From Cercis canadensis (lineage: Eukaryota; Streptophyta; Magnoliopsida; Fabales; Fabaceae): a stretch of DNA of 64,000 bases. How positions within the stretch are numbered: the stretch's first letter is position 1; every line of letters starts with the position of its first letter. Shown one piece after another: positions 9,164-19,857 of this stretch. The stretch covers positions 261,863-325,862 of the forward strand of contig QAOA01006513.1 of assembly GCA_003255065.1 (NCBI GenBank). Reading direction: 5' to 3'. The notes below the pieces were generated by a model. The model searched no databases and was not told the origin of the DNA. It saw only the letters and a program-made list of their open reading frames with translations. A program made the translations under genes and the position numbers.

Positions 9164-10029
9164 CCATGTGCAGTGTTACTAAAAGGTTGCAGAGTTCACA
9201 TGCAAACTTTTCAGCATATTCAACAAGTCAACAAAGTTTTATGAAGACTCCTCATCATGCCAAGTGTCCAGACATGTGTCAATAAGAGAAGAAAAAAAAT
9301 GCTTCCCCACTCAACAAGTGTCATCACAAGAAGATATCATGAAAATCTTCATCACACCTCATACAACAAGACAAGAATGGACTTCAAACCATTTGGAATC
9401 CATCCTTCCCTCAAGAGTCTATAAATAGACACCTTCATCACAAGAGAAGGCAATGTAAATATTTGGTAGAAAATAACCCTTAGCTTAGCCAAGTCTAGCT
9501 AACCTTTCTAACCTTCTCCTTTCATCAAAATTTCACTAAGTTATTAGCTTACTTCAAAGCCCTTCATCAAAGCCCTTGTGCTCTTCTCAAAGTTTGTAAC
9601 TTTTTCAAAGTGTATTTCAAGAAGTTTCAAAGTTGTAAGTGTTATTTTGTTCAATATTAAGTCTTATTTCATTACTTTTCATTAAGCATTCATTATCCTT
9701 CTCCTATGCTTTCCAGTGCGGACTACCGCCGGATTAGCATCCTTTTTAATTTTCGAAGTTACTGTTTATTACTGTTCACGTTTACTATTCACGTCACTGT
9801 TCATAAGTTACTATTCACTCCGAATCTCCTACTCCTTCTTCAATTTTTAATTCATTTTTGCACACACTTTCTTTACATGTTTTGACTTACTCATTACTCA
9901 TTACTCATTAAGACTTTCATAATCATTAAGTCAAAATCTAAGAGACGATCCTACCCCGAATGGTATCAGAGCCTGTGCCGCCTCTTTTTGTGGTGGGGGT
10001 AATGGGTGTGTCTGTGTCCGTCTAGGTGC
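9109..10029 (+). repeat. Right terminal repeat of the pararetrovirus-like element
   Basis: Second copy of the 1716-2718 repeat, with the TATA box at 9419-9428. The match extends through the primer-binding motif to CTAGGTGC at 10,029, after which the text is unrelated to 2719 onward. The single copy of the GCGGACTACCGCC motif here, against two in the left repeat, shows the copies have diverged by indels as well as substitutions. Confidence 0.7.
9961..9972 (+). promoter_or_regulatory. tRNA-Met primer-binding site (right copy)
   Basis: TGGTATCAGAGC is present again in the right repeat, followed by the same 57 bp as on the left with one substitution. Its presence downstream of the right-hand repeat body is what argues against a simple LTR-internal-LTR structure. 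Confidence 0.7.
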
Positions 10030-11089
10030 TGCTTGATCATTGTGAATTTATTCGTTTTTATATGTTGAATTGATTGTTTGGTCACCTAATGTTCAACTGA
10101 ATTTTAGCTTGAGGGATATTTATCTATTAGCCGAAATATACATAATAAAGAGTTAGCTGGGGTTAAATAGGGGGTTTAAATGGGGTGAGATTTTAGCTGG
10201 GTTCTGTTGGCAGCTAGAAAGAGGGAATGGTCAAGCAATGAGAGAGAGCACCACACATTTTGCCTTAATTTGTTTATGTAATTGAACTTCACATTACAAC
10301 TAATTTCCTTATAATGTTTGCCTCTAATGCCATTTACATGAAACATGTTGCAGTAAAATTCCAACACATATTCTTTACCAATGTTAGCACTTTTATAATA
10401 GATTATTCCTTTGTAGAAAAAGGTTGAAGTGTAAGTTTGAGGTTGCCTCAACTTATTAGCATTGAGGAGCTCATTTTAGAGAAACTTTTCCAGTGTTTCT
10501 ATATCCACTTCTTCTTCTTCCTCCTCCTCCTCTCCTCTCCTCTTTCTTTCTTGGCTGTGGTGGAAACTTCGAACAGAATCGACAAATAGCATCTAGAATT
10601 TTCTCTCTCAAGTAAGTTAGCTCTGTGATTGAATACGTAAGCCTTATAATATATCATGCTTCTAGTGGTTTGAAAGAAAATTCTGGTTATAATTTCCAAC
10701 CAAATACATGTTTTATGCTATTTTGTTGGTGGATAGAAAGCAAAGGTTAGAAAAAAATTTATAGTCATATGTTTAATTTTATTTTTCCTTTAGATTCATA
10801 CCTAATGTTACCAATTTAAATACTCTACGTTGTAGACTGTTAGTTTTGGTTAGCTGTTAGCATCCGTGTTATCTTATAATGCATATAATTGATCTTGGAA
10901 TAACACTTTTGTTTATGCCTAATATATAGTGATAATGTATTATTTAAATATGTGTTTTCTTATAGAAAACACTGTTTCGTTGGATTTTTATGGGTCCCAC
11001 TCATACCCTTCTCTTTTCCTCAGTTCCGTCTTTGTTTCCTTCTGATATCTCCTCCCCTCAACCCGTATGCGTCTTACACTTTTTCTTCT

Positions 11090-11400
11090 TTTCTTTTCTT
11101 TTGCTTTCTTGTTGCCCTTCCTCTGGGGTTGGAAGGTTATTCACTTTTGTGTTTTCTTTATGAGAGGGAGAGGATAGGAGAAGAACAATTTTATATTGAA
11201 AAAATACCCACAAAAATTCACATCCCACAAAGCAAAATCTGACTAGAAAACTGTAGGATGTGGATTTTGGTGGATATTTTTTAATACAAAATTGTTCTTC
11301 TCCCCTCCTCCCCCTCTCATAAAAAAATCACAAAAGCAAATAACCTTCAAACCCTAGAGGAAGAGCAACAAGAAACCAAGAGAATAGAGGAAGTAGGAAA
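11090..11400. repeat. Long imperfect inverted repeat (hairpin) in CACTA 5' region
   Basis: The left arm (about 11,090-11,240: TTGCCCTTCCTCTGGGGTTG, GAGAACAATTTTATATTGAA) reads as the reverse complement of about 11,255-11,400 (AATACAAAATTGTTCTTCTC, CTAGAGGAAGAGCAACAAG). The loop is short. A homologous, longer foldback lies at 61,090-61,670 upstream of the second TNP2. Confidence 0.7.
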
Positions 11401-11502
11401 AATGTAGGATGCATAGATATGATAGCTTATTAAATAGTATTTTAGTAAATTTGCCAAGACACACTCTTAGAGAGGATAGCTTATCTAACTTAGAAACTCG
11501 TC

Positions 11503-11937
11503 TAAGCATTAACTGAGTAGAGTTAACTCTTAGATAGTCCCCAATTTTGGAACTGTTCTTAGAGAAGTGCATTCACTAAATTTGATGTGCAAGTTTATTT
11601 TGTAACTTGAATTATTAAAATTTCACATCATCTCTTTCTGTTTCTCTGGGTGTATATTTATGCTACTTATGCAATGTATTTCGTGTACTTGGAGAACCCT
11701 AGGGAGGTGCTGCTAAAATNTAAGCGTTAACTGAGTAGAGTTAACTCTTAGATAGTCCCCAATTTTGGAACTGTTCATAGAGAAGTGCATTCACTAAATT
11801 TGATGTGCAAGTTTATTTTGTAACTTGAATTATTAAAATTTCACATCATCTCTTTCTGTTTCTCTGGGTGTATATTTATGCTACTTATGCAATGTATTTC
11901 GTGTACTTGGAGAACCCTAGGGAGGTGCTGCTAAAAT
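11503..11937. other. Duplicate flanking a single N (likely assembly overlap)
   Basis: 11,503-11,719 is repeated nearly exactly at 11,721-11,937 with a single N at 11,720 between. The homologous region at 61,942-62,158 has the segment once. An unmerged contig overlap is more likely than a biological tandem duplication. Confidence 0.75.
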
Positions 11938-12085
11938 TTTATTAAACTAGTTAGTTATATAAGCTTGTTTTAGTGTGAAGCACTCTTAAAGAATGAGATA
12001 GAAGTCATATCAATTTAGCTTTAGGTTGAAATAAATCTGTAAAAAAGTTACATTTTAATGAAATCTTACTTCAATGTTTGAATAG

Positions 12086-13892
12086 ATGGAGATACCTGAG
12101 AATCGTCGTTAGATGTACAATAGAAAAAATTCTCAAAGGAATTCGTTATTAGATTCATTCATGCGGGGTGTTGAGACATTTATTGAAGCTGCTGGAAAAT
12201 TGGAGGTGTTCAAACAGGAATGAAGATTTAGGTGTCCATGCTTAAGATGTAAGTGCTTGAGATTTCACACACTGGATGAAGTAAGGCTACATTTATATAA
12301 GAAAGGTTTGCAGTCACATTATTACTATTGGCATAACCATGGGGAGATTGAACCACCAATTCTTAGAAGAGGTTACGAAGTTGATCCAATTTCTGATGAT
12401 TTGAATCCATATGAGCGAATGGTTATAGATGTTGGGGGCTCTACTTTTGATTTTGACCTTGAACTAGAGGAACCTAATTCTGAATCCGCAAAGTTTTATG
12501 AGATGCTATGTGCTGCACAGTTTCTTTTGTGGGATGGATGTGAGAGTCACTCTATATTATCAATTGTGGTTAGACTTTTCAGCATTAAGTCTGATTACAA
12601 TATTCCTCATGTGTGTATTGATGAGATAATAGCATCGATAAAAGAGGTATTGCTTGTGGGTCATAAAATACTTAATAATTTTTATCAGACTAAGAAATTA
12701 GTGGCTCAACTTGGGTGTGGTAATAAAAAAATAGACTGTTGTTCATCCGGATGTATGTTGTATTATAGTGATGAGGAAGCAAATAGAGAATGTAGATTTT
12801 GTGGTGTAACTCGTTTCATGGATAGATGAAGTAGAAATAGCCAAAAAAAATGAGATATCAAAAAAACAGATGTGGTATTTACCGATAATTCTCTGGTTAC
12901 AAAGATTGTTTGCCTCTAATGCAACTGTAGAATATATGAGATGACATCATGAAAATCGACGTGAAGAAGGAGTGTTATCACACCCTTCAGATGGGGAAGC
13001 TTAGAAGCATTTCAATATAAATCACCCAGAGTTTGCATCAAAACCAAGAAATGTGAGATTAGGTCTGTGCTATGATAGTTTCAGTCCTTTCAATATGAAC
13101 TCTAATATATATTCTTGTTGGCCTGTCATTATGACTCCGTACAATCTTTCTTCTGGAATATGTATGAAGAGAGAATACATGTTCTTAACGATAATAATTC
13201 ATGACCCACATAATCCAAAAATCAATATTGATGTGTACCTACAACTTCTAATTGATGATATGAATCTGTTATGGGATGATCCAATTTCTGATGAAGGTGT
13301 GCAAACGTATGACATTTCTAAGAAACAGAATTTTTGTTTGAAGGCTGTTTTAATGTGGACTATCAATGACTTCCCTGCTTATGGTATGTTGTCGGGTTGG
13401 CAAACAACATGTCATTTGGGTTGTCCTATTTGTATGCAATGTTCGAAAGCATTTTATGCTAGGAATGGTCGAAAAATTTGTTATTTTGATTGTTATCGAC
13501 AGTTCTTGAGCATGGATCATCCATTTTGTAAGAATAAGAAAAACTTCTTGAAAGGTCAAAATGAATTGGGTCAACCGCCCAAGCGATACTCAGGAGTTGA
13601 AGTATTTGAACAAGTTTCTCAATTGCCTAAAATAACAGATACTGGAATAAGGTATCATTTACCTGGTTACGGTGATCATCATAATTGGACTAAACATAGT
13701 ATCTTTTGGGATTTGCTGTATTTGTGTGATTTGTTGAATCCGCACAATGTGAATGTTAAGCATACAGAGAGTAAAGTCTTCAAAAATGTTTACAACACAG
13801 TCATAAATATTAAAGGTAAAACCAAGGATAATGTGAAGGCAATAATGAATCTCAGTTTGTATTGTAGATGAAAGATCTTTGTCACAACGTAC
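12086..13892 (+). pseudogene. CACTA (En/Spm) TNP2-type transposase relic, copy 1
   Basis: It starts with ATG at 12,086 (GAGATACCTGAG), but codon 9 is TAG where copy 2 has TGG. The first part (to about 12,340) is a transposase-associated domain with CPCLRCKCL-type Cys residues and the motif HYYYWHNHGE. Then come a Cys-rich stretch (QLGCGNKKIDCCSSGCMLYY, CRFCG) and the TNP2 core at 13,053-13,871: YSCWPVIMTPYNL, DINDFPAYGMLSGW-type text (here TINDFPAYGMLSGW), CPIC and LPGYGDHHNWTKHSIFW. Numerous stops and frameshifts (e.g. TGA 12,827-12,829) make it inactive. The frame breaks off near 13,890, where retroelement sequence begins. In active elements this protein cuts and pastes DNA ending in CACTA. 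Confidence 0.85.
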
Positions 13893-14510
13893 CTGAAGGT
13901 CGCTACGACGCGGATGACAAAATAAAAAGAGATTTAGTTTTCGAAATGAAAACTCTTAAGTCGCCACCAATTGTATTAAGAAAATAGAGAACAATTGGAA
14001 AATTCTTTTTTTATTTATTAAATAATAAAAACATCGGTCTGCAAACTAGAGAGAGTTCGAGAGTCTGTTTATGCGTGGGTAAGGTGTTATGCACCCACAG
14101 CATCCGTTTAAAGACGATTACCCTAAATTAGTTATGTGAATATAATATGGCCAAAAATATATCTTTTATTTACCCCAGAATAATAAATTGATTATAAGAA
14201 TATCTGACAAAAATAAGAACCCAAAATTTAAATGTGCAATGCATGAATTATCTACCGAGACCTAAATCATTCCACCCCTTCATCGCATGAAGCAACTGTC
14301 CAGGGTAGCACTACCTTCACCTAGATCGGTAGAGAAAGGCATCCCATATAGAACTGACTCGCCCTATCCTCCAATGATAAGTGAATGGGCATGCGGATAC
14401 TACGCGACACAGATATATTTTTACATGCAATGCAAATGCATAATTTTAAATATTACAAAACTTGTCTCAAAATCTAAATATGGAGAAATTTTAAATTACA
14501 TCCAAAAGTA
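13893..14510 (-). repeat. Tat/Ogre-like LTR end
   Basis: GTCGCCACCAATTGTATTAAG (13,961 onward), GCAAACTAGAGAGAGTTCGAG and GCGTGGGTAAGGTGTTATGC followed by CCCACAGCATCCGTTTA form the recurrent order of elements at the 3' end of this LTR group when read on the minus strand. The text after about 14,290 is not informative. Confidence 0.5.
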
Positions 14511-14549
14511 AAAAAAAAAAAANAAAAAAAAAAAAAAAAAAAAAAAAAA
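14511..14549. repeat. Poly(A) tract with assembly N
   Basis: A-run broken by one N at 14,523. Length uncertain. Confidence 0.9.
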
Positions 14550-14759
14550 GAGATAAATAAAACAATGTTCTTGCTCCACGCTTACATCTGGATATATTTC
14601 GATTGGGGCTTTCCAATTTGTTTGTACTCATAATTACCAGGAATTATGTCTGAAGATGCTCATATATACAAAATACAAAGTAAGCAAGATTGAAAGACTT
14701 ATGGTTTTTAAGAAACAAAACTGAGAGTGAACTAGAGCCAAAACTTAGAGTGAACTAGA

Positions 14760-15840
14760 CATGCCAAGATTCTAAAAATTATATACATTGAAGCTATATA
14801 TCTTACGGTTTTAATAAAATCAAAATTACTTAATTTGAATTTGTAAAACTTCAAAAAAAAAATGAAAGACCGAACACTGCCAGAGATAAGGCATCAGTGT
14901 CAGTGCAACCTTGAGCAGCTATATTCAAACTCAAACTGGCAGTAAAACCACACATGAAAAAAAATCTAAAAATTTCACATATTGAAGCTACACATCTTAC
15001 GGTTCTAATGAGATAAGAACCACATAAAATGGAGTTGTATAACTTCAGAAAAAAAAAAATGAAACACCGAACACTGCCAAGGATAGGGCATCAATGTCAG
15101 TGTAACATTAAGCAGCTATGTTCAAACTCAAACTGGCAGTAAACTACACATGCAAAAAATCTAAAAATTGCACACATTGAAGCTACGGTTTTAATGAGAT
15201 AAGAACCATGTAAAATAGAGCTGTACAACTTCAAAAAAAAAATGAAACACTGAATACTGCCAAGGATAGGGCATCAGTGTCAATGTAACATTAAGCAGCT
15301 ATGTTAAAACTCGAACTGGCAGTAAACTACACATGTAAAAAATCTAAAAATTTCGTAAATTGAAGCTACACATCTTACGGTTCTAATGAGTTAAGAACCA
15401 CGTAAAATGGAGTTGTACAACTTTAGAAAAAAAAATAAAACACTGAACACTGCTAGGGATAGGGCATCAGTGTTAGTGTAACATTAAGCAGCTATGTTCA
15501 AACTCGAACTAGTAGTAAACTACACATGCAAAAAATCTAAAAATTTCACAAATTAAAGCTACACATCTTATGGTTCTAATGAGAAAAGAACCACGTAAAA
15601 TAGAGCTGTACAACTTTAAAAAAAAAGAAACACCGAACACTGCCAGGGATAGGGCATCAGTGTCAATGTAACATTAAAGCAGTTATGTTCAAACTTGAAC
15701 TGGAAGTAAATTACACATGAAAAAAATATGAAAATTATACACAATGGAGATACATGTCTCCCAGTTCTAATGAGACCAACAATGCTAAAATATGAGCTCT
15801 GTAGCTCCATAAATAAATCAAACATTGAGTACTGCCAGCA
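14760..15840. repeat. Tandem repeat, unit about 185 bp, about six copies
   Basis: Each unit contains AAAAATCTAAAAATTTCACA, TTGAAGCTACACATCTTACG, a poly(A)-ATGAAACACCGAACACTGCC box and AACTGGCAGTAAACTACACA. Copies begin near 14,760, 14,960, 15,150, 15,340, 15,530 and 15,720; the last are most diverged. It lies inside the Tat-like block and has no coding content. Confidence 0.8.
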
Positions 15841-16640
15841 AGAACTGATAGCAGCGAAAATGACTTATGCAAGTGATTCTTTCATGATAAAAGAGAATGC
15901 AAGTTGACTCTCTCTATGGGAGAAACACTACCATGCAACAATTTTCATGTTTAATGTGTTAAGTGGAAGCCAAAATTGAGTAATTGAGCACAATAGCTAA
16001 TTAGGGCAGCAAGAAAATAAGATGTTCAAGCAAAGAAAAATCTGGGCACCAAGAAACAAAGTTAATATGTTTGGCTAGGGAAAACAAAAGAAGGTAGCAA
16101 GATGCAAAGGCTAACAAAATAATTTAAAGCAAAATAGGGCAACAATTAAGCTCTGGAACAAGAAGAAACTAAGTTAGATTCAAAACAGGGCAACAAGGAT
16201 TTAAAAGAGAACAAAAAATTGGCAAAGATTATTCCAACAAAAGGCTATAGTCAAGCAATTTTCAAGCTAATTAGGGTTGGTACAGCAGCAATTATGCCCA
16301 GAAAAATCTAGCATGAATGAAAAAGGCTTTAACAACATTCAAACATTCAAGTTTTCACCTAAATGTTCAGCCATCACTTAATTAACCCAAAAAACTTTTC
16401 TAAACCGATTAATGGAAGCACAAATGACCTAGGAACATAAACATCAACCGAATATGGACATCTAAGAACCAAATGACCAAAGTTCATCAAGATTAAGGGG
16501 CAACTAGAACAAAAAATTTCCAGAAAAATATAAACAGCCCAGAATTGCAATTAATCAAAAATCTATGAACATTTCATCCAGACTATCTCAATTGATCAAC
16601 AATCCATCATTAAATCAGCCTAATCCACTACAATCAAGTA
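15841..16640. other. A-rich non-coding retroelement sequence
   Basis: Long purine-rich text full of CAAGAA/AACAAAG words (for example GGGCAACAAGGA) on the plus strand. No ORF with family features was seen. Probably untranslated or LTR U3 sequence of the Tat-like element. Confidence 0.4.
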
Positions 16641-16995
16641 AGAACATAATAGGACAGCTCAAGAACACCAAGAATGAAACAGGGCAGCAACAATAACATA
16701 GTCCATAATTTTTTATTTTCAGATTTAGGAAGGAAGAGCAAAGAAACAACAAGGAATCAAAGGAACAAGATGAATCAACAAAAGAAATTGACCAATTTAG
16801 TTCAAGAACACCAAGAACAAAACAGGGCAGCATCAAGAACACAGCCCATAAATTTTTAATTTTTAGATTTAGGGCGGAAAAGCAAGGAAATAACAAGAAA
16901 ATCAAATGAACAAGATGAATCAAACAAAAGAAAATGACCAAGTAAGTCCAAGAACACCAAAAATGAAATAGGGCAGCAACAATAACATCAAGAAA
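16640..16995. repeat. Tandem repeat, unit about 145 bp
   Basis: The phrase AGGACAGCTCAAGAACACC / TAGTTCAAGAACACCAAGAA / AGTCCAAGAACACC, followed by GGGCAGCA and TTTTTAATTTTTAGATTTAGG, recurs about every 140-150 bp with two full copies and a partial third. This explains the short look-alike ORFs on both strands. Confidence 0.65.
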
Positions 16996-17659
16996 ATCAA
17001 AGAAAATAAAGGGGATAATTAACCTTACTTGGTTTTTGCTTTAGTCTTGATTATTCCCCTTTGATTTCTGCTACTCCTTTTGCTAAATGTCTTCTTATTG
17101 TTGCTCAATTCTTGCTCTCTCTCTCAAAATAACCATTTCTACTTTTTCTCTATGCTGAATGCTCTCCCCTTCTTCTTTGCTCTCCCTTGTACGTATATCT
17201 TTTTTTTGTTGTTGCTCAATTCCCATTTTTGCCCCTATGTAACTGCTGTCAGCATCTTTGCCCCTTTTTTATTTGCTTTTCTTTATTTAATTACTTAATC
17301 AATTACTTAAAAAAGATAAATCAAAGGTTGGACCAATGAGAAGAGAAGGAAATTCATTCCTTGCTCTCCTATTGATTACTTTAGATCCAATGATCCCAAA
17401 AGTAAATTTACAAAAAATATTTATATGTAACGGGGTTTTAACGGTGTAAGATATGGCTAATGAAAGAAAAGATGTAAAGGCCCAAACATTTGATCTTGGG
17501 AAAACAATGGGAAATCTTGCTTTTGACAACTTATGTTCTTCTAATTTTTTTATTTTCTTGTCACTTGGACTGCATTTCCTATTCCATAACCATTTGGAAG
17601 GAATACATTTGTTTATTCTCTTTCGTTTTCTTTTTGAGAAAGAATTTTCTTCTCTTCTT

Positions 17660-17691
<32 letters not shown>

Positions 17692-18401
17692 CTCTTTTGC
17701 ATTTTCTTTGCATTTTACTTTCTTTTTAGCAAGTCCATTGACATTTTAAAGACATCTTTTGCTAGTTGATTCTCATTGTGCCCCGGGTATGATTTTCATA
17801 AGGTATGAAGGATAATTTAAAGCTCAAAGTGGTTTGACAAATGATACGATGTGTTTGGATAAAAGAAAGGAAATAATCTTTTTTTGGCATTTGAATGTTG
17901 TCATAAAAACTTATTGGAGTTATACATTTCCCAATGGGGTTCATGAATTAGGAATTAAGAAATTAACTACTTCTTCCATCTCAAATAGGTGACTAACGAT
18001 ACTCTGCAATGTTTGGGAGAACAAAAAATTTCTCTGATCATTGGAAAATTTTGCTTTTAAAAACTCACAATGTTCTTAAAAACTTTTTTGTTATGAGGTC
18101 TTGAGTTTCCATCATTCTCAACTTTATCATTTTTGCATCAATTCTAACTCCTCAAAGAGAAGACTCATGGAGATTTTTTTTCTTTTGTGAAATATGAAAA
18201 AAAGTATTTGAAAAAGAATTAAAATAAGAAAGATGGTGAATGAGAATGCATGATCTTTACATTAATGAAGTCAAATAAAATAAGGTTTAGAGTAAAACTT
18301 TGACAAAATAAACATTAACAACTGACAAAAGCTTTGAACTAATGAAAATTCCCTTGATGATCTCCTCTAACCTATCCATTTGCACTTGAACTAAAAAGTT
18401 T
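16996..18401. other. Non-coding sequence with poly(T), Tat-like block
   Basis: T-rich text with a run of about 26 T at 17,666-17,691. Nothing recognisable as a gene; it lies 3' of the minus-strand gag relic, where pol would be expected, so pol appears deleted or never present. Confidence 0.4.
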
Positions 18402-19788
18402 TTAGACTTGCACCTTATGATTTGGCAAAAGGCTGATTATCAAACTTGGCACGCCATTTTCATATTCTACTTTCACAACCCCGGCCTTGATCAACTGTAA
18501 CACATGGTCTTTAAAAACCTTGCAATCTTCAATTGAATGTCTTAACACATCACTGTGGAATGCACAACTAAGATGCAGATTGTAGCTTGGAGGGAATGGA
18601 GGTTCTAGTGGTTTTACCGGTTGTGGTGTCATTACTTGTGCTTCTAGTAACTGCAAGTACAACTCCAAATTGGTCATTTCTAAATCAGGAAAAGCATCAT
18701 TCTTCTGAAAACCTCTTGGTCGTCCATGATTAGACTTGATCATCAATGGTACTTTGGGAACATGGTATCCTTGAGGAGAATTTTGGTGAGGTGTATAGAA
18801 TGATGGAAGATTAGGTTGGTATAAAGGATAAGATGGTGGGATTACATTAACTTGGTAAGGAGGTGAGAAAATAAGATTCGGTGAATGGTATGGGCCTCGA
18901 TGTTAATGGTATAATGGTGTCCCTGGCGAATGTACCCAATTTACCTCACCCTCTTTCTTCCTAAATGGTTCTCCATTCTTCCTACTATTATTATGATTTT
19001 CTCTTACTAAGAATGACAATTTTCTTGCTCAATTCATCTCTTCAACTCTCTCTTCGGCCTTGATCAACTCAGAGAAATCCCTATAAACAGCTGCTACCAT
19101 TAACTCAGCATAAGGGGAATGCAAAGTATTCATGAAATAATGAATCATTTCAGAATCCAACAATGGAGGTTGAACTTGGGCTGCTAAATTTCTCCATTTT
19201 TGCACATACTCCTTGAAGTTTTCCTCTTCGCCCTTCTTCATGGCTCCCAATTGGGCTCTAATAGGGGTTATGTTGTCGTTAAAATTGTATTGCTTTAAGA
19301 AAGCATCAGCCAAATCCCTCCATGTGTGAATCTTACAATGATCCAAGCAACAATACCAATTTATAGCGGGACCTATCAAACTTTCTAAGAAAAAGTGCAT
19401 GAACAACTTCTCCTCTTTTGCCTAGATAGACATCTTAGTGCAGTAAGATTTCAAATGAAGCTGGAGATTAGTTGTCCCATCATATCGTGCGAATTCGGGC
19501 ATTTTGAAATCCTTAGGGAGTGTAATCTCTGAGGTTAGAGAGAGTTCTCCAATATCCACTAGACCGTATGCCCCTGATCCTTGCATCATCTTAATCTGTT
19601 CTTCTAGAAATGCCTATTTTTTCCTCCATTAATTCTATCCTCATCCTTTCTTTTTCTAACTCTTCCTTATCTTTTCCCAAAGGAAATACACTTGAAGCTT
19701 CTTGTGCATCGTGGTGAGTAATTAGATGAATGTACGTGTAGACGCCCCCTTGATTTTCATTTGGATTAAATGGAGCTTCCAAAGACAA
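18402..19788 (-). pseudogene. Tat-lineage gag relic
   Basis: Three minus-strand open pieces. 19,788-19,591 is an N-terminal part starting MSLEAPFNPNENQGG with a Glu/Lys-rich helix. 19,406-19,029 is the retrotransposon gag core, with LIGPAINWYCCLD, WRDLADAFLKQYNFN and FKEYVQKWRNLAAQVQPPL, the latter a hallmark of Tat-type gag. 18,746-18,402 is a C-terminal part with a Cys/His arrangement CAFHSDVLRHSIEDCKVF. Stops and frame changes separate the pieces. No protease or RT follows on the minus strand, so the element is truncated or non-autonomous. Confidence 0.75.
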
Positions 19789-19857
19789 AGAAAATGGGCT
19801 TGAGAAAGGCTACGAGATGGCACGCATAACATCAACTAGTTGGGTGGTTAGAAGGAT

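Larger units (their letters stand above)
1709..10029 (+). mobile_element. Degenerate caulimovirid-like (pararetroviral) element without RT, terminally redundant
   Basis: Direct repeats 1709/1716-2718 and 9102/9109-10,029 enclose a coding region in the order movement-protein-like domain, capsid/gag region, CCHC knuckle, aspartic protease, then an unrecognised ORF. Repeat-to-repeat spacing is about 7.4 kb, similar to a Caulimoviridae genome (established knowledge). The tRNA-Met motif TGGTATCAGAGC lies inside each repeat, about 58-68 bp before its right edge, whereas in an LTR element it would follow the LTR. No Y-x-D-D reverse-transcriptase motif or RNase H is present. The coding text lies in one frame at 3406-4491 and another at about 4494-9163, broken by one frame change near 4465-4493 and by in-frame stops, so it is inactive. 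An LTR retrotransposon with a captured movement protein is the main alternative. Confidence 0.6.
10030..12085 (+). other. Non-coding 5' region of the first CACTA (TNP2) element
   Basis: From about 10,740 onward this region is homologous in order and orientation to 60,810-62,300, which precedes the second TNP2 relic: shared landmarks are the AGAAAGCAAAGGTTAG box, the hairpin region, the TTAACTCTTAGATAGTCCCC box and AGCACTCT(T/C)AAAGAATGAGATAGAAG before the ATG. 10,030-10,740 has no recognisable gene and includes a CT-rich tract at 10,505-10,550. No CACTA terminus was found, so the left edge of the element is undefined. Confidence 0.5.

Noticed and set aside
1716..10029. Simple LTR retrotransposon interpretation of the 0.9-1.0-kb repeats
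   Set aside because: The repeat includes the primer-binding motif and sequence after it, has no CA end before the motif, and no target duplication was seen. Kept as an alternative, not as the main call.
16615..16941. 108-codon minus-strand ORF with repeating Phe/Leu/Cys text
   Set aside because: It is a readout of the 145-bp tandem repeat, not a conserved protein.
17453..17749. Phe-rich plus-strand ORFs
   Set aside because: They are produced by the poly(T) tract at 17,666-17,691.
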